Shown: positions 12,107 through 14,450 of the stretch, one piece after another
Position numbering within the stretch: position 1 is the first letter of the stretch
Layout of the letters: every line of letters starts with the position of its first letter
Assembly (NCBI GenBank): GCA_903902945.1
Contig: CAIUWU010000242.1
Coordinates: 1-14,450, forward strand
Source: an uncultured Pseudomonadota bacterium
GTDB taxonomy: Bacteria > Pseudomonadota > Gammaproteobacteria > Methylococcales > Methylomonadaceae
Direction of reading: 5' to 3'
Length of the DNA: 14,450 nucleotides
The notes under the pieces: model-generated
Database searches by the model: none
The model's input: the letters and a program-made list of their open reading frames with translations, nothing else
Told to the model about the DNA's origin: nothing
Translations under genes and position numbers: made by a program

Positions 12107-13947
12107 TGTCTACAGCACGTTATTCCGTTGGTATCGATTTGGGAACTACCCATTGCGTTTTATCCTATCTCGATTTAACCAGCGCAGATGAACAAGCCTT
12201 GCCGACTGTGCTGGCTATTCCGCAACTGATCGAACCGGGTCTGATTGAGTCCAGAACCCAGCTGGCTTCTTTCGTGTACTTGCCGCATCAGGCGGAAATC
12301 AGCGAAGGCGCCACTGCCTTGCCCTGGACCGCCAAGGCGGAGCATTTAGTGGGTGAGGTGGCCCGTCATTTGGGCAGCAAAACTCCGATCCGGTTGGTAG
12401 CTAGTGCCAAAAGCTGGTTATGCCATAACGGTATCGACTGTAAACAGCCGGTTTTGCCTAGTGAAGCGCCTGAGGATGTGAGTCGGATTTCACCGTTCAC
12501 CGCCAGCCAAGCCTATTTGCAACATCTGTGCGATGCCTGGAACCATCAGTTTCCTGAGCATCGCTTGCAGGAGCAGAATCTGACGATTACCGTGCCGGCT
12601 TCATTTGATCCTGCAGCGCGTGAACTGACCGTAGAAGCGGCCCGTTCCGTTGGCCTCGGGCAGGCCATGTTGTTGGAAGAACCGCAGGCGGCTTTGTATA
12701 GCTGGATCGAAAGTAATCACGATGGCTGGCGTGATCAAGTGACAGTCGGAGATGTGATTCTGGTAGTCGATATCGGTGGCGGAACTACGGATTTGTCGTT
12801 AATCGCCGTTACCGAACAAGATGGTAACTTGCAACTGACCCGGGTTGCTGTCGGCGATCATATTTTGCTAGGCGGCGATAACATGGATCTGGCACTGGCC
12901 TATACCGTTAAAGCCAAATTAGAAACCCAGTCCGGTAAGCGGCTGGAACCCTGGCAAATACAGTCTTTGACCCATGCTTGTCGGGTTGCCAAAGAGAAGC
13001 TGTTTATTCAGCCGGAACTGGACAATATTCCGTTGGTGATCGCTGGGCGCGGCTCCTCACTGATCGGCGGAACCCTGCGTAGCGAACTAAACCGTGAAGA
13101 GTTGAACCGCGTCTTGGTTGATGGTTTTCTGCCCGTGGTCAGCATTAGCGATCAGCCTGTCAGTCGTGCGCGCAGTGGCTTGCGCAGCACAGGGCTGGTT
13201 TATGCGCAAGATGCGGCGATTACCCGTCATCTGGCCGGTTTTCTGTCCCGGCAGCTGGGAGCGGCGCAAGACTTGCCGGGTATCGCGTCAGCCGAGCAAG
13301 CCAGTTTTCTCCACCCAACCTGTGTGTTGTTCAATGGTGGGGTGCTGAAAGCAAACAGCTTGTCCGAGCGTTTATTACAGACTCTGAATCAATGGCTTGC
13401 CAATGAACAGGCGCCGGCTGTGCGCCAATTGCAGGGAATAGACCTCGATCTTGCTGTTGCCCGAGGTGCGGCCTACTACGGTTTTGTCCGTCAAGGTAAA
13501 GGGGTGCGGATCAAGGGCGGACTGGCAGCGGCCTATTATGTCGGCGTCGAAACTGCGATGCCGGCAGTTCCTGGTTTGCCGCCCGAGATCGAAGCGCTGT
13601 GTATTGCGCCGCTGGGCATGGAAGAAGGCGCCAGTCTGGAGTTGCCTAATGAAGAATTTGGTCTGGTAATTGGTGAACCGGTGAAATTCCGTTTCTTTGG
13701 TTCCAAAACCCGCCGCGAAGATGAGGCGGGCACCCGGCTGGATTTCTGGGCTGAGGATGAACTGGACGAACTCGATGAAATCGAAATCACCTTGCCAGAG
13801 TCGGGGCATCAGCCCGGGGAAGTGATTCCTGTGCATTTGTCGGTGACGGCCAGCGAGGTGGGTACCTTGGAACTGCAGGCTATTTCACGGCGTGATGGAC
13901 AGCGCTGGAAAATTGAATTTGACACTCGTCTGGCGGAATTGATTTAG
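12106..13947 (+). CDS. Hsp70-family ATPase paired with DUF2760
   Basis: The 613-residue protein has an Hsp70 actin-like ATPase: phosphate-1 VGIDLGTTHC (8-17), LTITVPASFDPAARELTVEA (159-178), LLEEPQAALYSW (189-200), phosphate-2 VVDIGGGTTDLSL (220-232), GGDNMDLAL (256-264) and an adenosine-type FNGGVLKA (409-416). After about residue 465 a beta-rich region resembles a reduced substrate-binding domain and ends near 613. I see no helical lid and no EEVD-like tail, so it is not DnaK. It begins on the last base of the DUF2760 stop, with GGAGG ten bases upstream. No DnaJ or GrpE partner is in the window. A non-canonical chaperone working with the DUF2760 protein is the best reading; the substrates are unknown. 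Confidence 0.9.
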   Translation: MSTARYSVGIDLGTTHCVLSYLDLTSADEQALPTVLAIPQLIEPGLIESRTQLASFVYLPHQAEISEGATALPWTAKAEHLVGEVARHLGSKTPIRLVASAKSWLCHNGIDCKQPVLPSEAPEDVSRISPFTASQAYLQHLCDAWNHQFPEHRLQEQNLTITVPASFDPAARELTVEAARSVGLGQAMLLEEPQAALYSWIESNHDGWRDQVTVGDVILVVDIGGGTTDLSLIAVTEQDGNLQLTRVAVGDHILLGGDNMDLALAYTVKAKLETQSGKRLEPWQIQSLTHACRVAKEKLFIQPELDNIPLVIAGRGSSLIGGTLRSELNREELNRVLVDGFLPVVSISDQPVSRARSGLRSTGLVYAQDAAITRHLAGFLSRQLGAAQDLPGIASAEQASFLHPTCVLFNGGVLKANSLSERLLQTLNQWLANEQAPAVRQLQGIDLDLAVARGAAYYGFVRQGKGVRIKGGLAAAYYVGVETAMPAVPGLPPEIEALCIAPLGMEEGASLELPNEEFGLVIGEPVKFRFFGSKTRREDEAGTRLDFWAEDELDELDEIEITLPESGHQPGEVIPVHLSVTASEVGTLELQAISRRDGQRWKIEFDTRLAELI

Positions 13948-14055
13948 CCATTCAGTTGCTTAAATACATTTCAAATCAAAAATGGCAATTATCTTATTTG
14001 AATTGATTCAATAGCATATATTGCTAATTTTGCTGAAAATCAATGTGGGCAATCA

Positions 14056-14081
14056 AAAAGATCCGGCTCCAGGAGCCGGAT
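14056..14081 (-). terminator. Terminator-like hairpin, best oriented for the minus strand
   Basis: ATCCGGCT (14061-14068) and AGCCGGAT (14074-14081) form an 8-bp GC-rich stem with a 5-nt loop. On the minus strand it is followed by CTTTTTG. On the plus strand the tail TAAGTGTG has no T run. It may end a minus-strand transcript from beyond the window, or act weakly on both strands after the Hsp70 gene. Confidence 0.5.
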
Positions 14082-14117
14082 TAAGTGTGAAGAAAGGTTG
14101 CTTCCGTCATATTATTT

Positions 14118-14167
14118 AGACCATATTTACAATGTCTGAGGCTTATGAGGGCATTAAAATATGGTCT
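14118..14167. repeat. 11-bp perfect inverted repeat
   Basis: AGACCATATTT (14118-14128) is the exact reverse complement of AAATATGGTCT (14157-14167), with 28 bases between. It could be an operator pair, an RNA stem, or the ends of a small decayed element. Confidence 0.6.
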
Positions 14168-14358
14168 GGTTTCTCAAGCAGATTTGCTGGCAAGTGCAAA
14201 AGCAGGGGTAAAATCCTTGTTACAAATTGTTGCTGATTAATATAACGAAAGCAGCTGTAGTTTATCTGTAAAAACCAAATTAGTGAATGCGACATATTGT
14301 CGCTATAACTTATTGAAAATATTGAAAATTATGTTATTTAACATATTTTTTAAAATTA

Positions 14359-14450
14359 ATGGGCCATTTCACCGAATCGGGTGAGCGCATCAGTGCACGA
14401 AACTTCGATAGCCAAGTCACCGAATTACAGATTCGAGCTGCGCTGTTGAA
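14359..14450 (+). CDS. Start of an unidentified CDS (3' truncated by window edge)
   Basis: ATG 14359 opens a frame reading MGHFTESGERISARNFDSQV and then TELQIRAALLN up to the edge. The previous in-frame stop is at 14323. GC content and codon use return to a coding pattern at the ATG. There is no clear Shine-Dalgarno sequence in the AT-rich flank. Thirty residues are too few to name a family. Confidence 0.5.
   Translation, partial: MGHFTESGERISARNFDSQVTELQIRAALL

Larger units (their letters stand above)
13948..14358. other. AT-rich intergenic region
   Basis: These 411 bp carry no well-supported gene. They contain a minus-oriented terminator-like hairpin (14056-14081), an 11-bp inverted repeat (14118-14167), and a 31-codon open frame at 14145-14240 (MRALKYGLVSQADLLASAKA...). 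That frame looks protein-like but has GAGG only three to four bases from its ATG, so it may be a remnant. The last 100 bp are very AT-rich and could hold the promoter of the gene at 14359. Confidence 0.5.

Noticed and set aside
1..14450. CRISPR array or rRNA genes
   Set aside because: No regularly spaced repeats with spacers and no rRNA-like segments were seen on either strand.

Overview
The window looks like part of a gammaproteobacterial chromosome, most plausibly a type I methanotroph of the order Methylococcales. That assignment is an inference from gene order and protein style, not from a marker gene. It falls into two parts separated by a tRNA-Ser gene.

Positions 1-4940 are prophage-derived accessory DNA. 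The first 1.1 kb is very AT-rich and carries the end of a phage tail module: a partial CDS, a DUF6453-like tail protein and a tail assembly chaperone. A Com-like zinc-finger regulator follows, overlapping the start of a DNA methyltransferase gene that breaks off just after its DPP motif. At that break begins a convergent BrnT/BrnA toxin-antitoxin operon on the minus strand, with a 20-bp palindrome in its promoter. Next come a protein with two WYL-like cores and no helix-turn-helix, and then an antirepressor module. That module has a C4-type antisense RNA, a Bro-N antirepressor and three short genes chained by ATGA overlaps, and it ends at a strong terminator. The WYL gene and the antirepressor module are each headed by a copy of the same promoter-leader cassette. 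Only the second cassette retains the C4-complementary sequence.

Positions 4942-5029 are tRNA-Ser(GGA) on the minus strand. Its 3' end faces the prophage DNA, as expected for a tRNA integration target, but no integrase is visible in the window.

Positions 5030-14450 are core chromosome. A strong promoter and a hairpin leader precede rpsF-rpsR-DUF2232 membrane protein-rplI-hldD: two small-subunit proteins, a membrane protein, a large-subunit protein and the LPS heptose epimerase. After a 268-bp leader comes ppsA (PEP synthase), then a small secreted protein of unknown function. A tightly coupled pair follows, a membrane-anchored DUF2760 protein and an Hsp70-family ATPase lacking the usual lid. 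The last 0.5 kb is AT-rich and mostly non-coding; a new unidentified CDS begins at 14359 and runs off the edge.

The most unusual material is the regulation in 2100-3270: a self-contained toxin-antitoxin operator-promoter, a duplicated phage control cassette that has diverged at its antisense target, and a small antisense RNA predicted to pair with the antirepressor ribosome-binding site.
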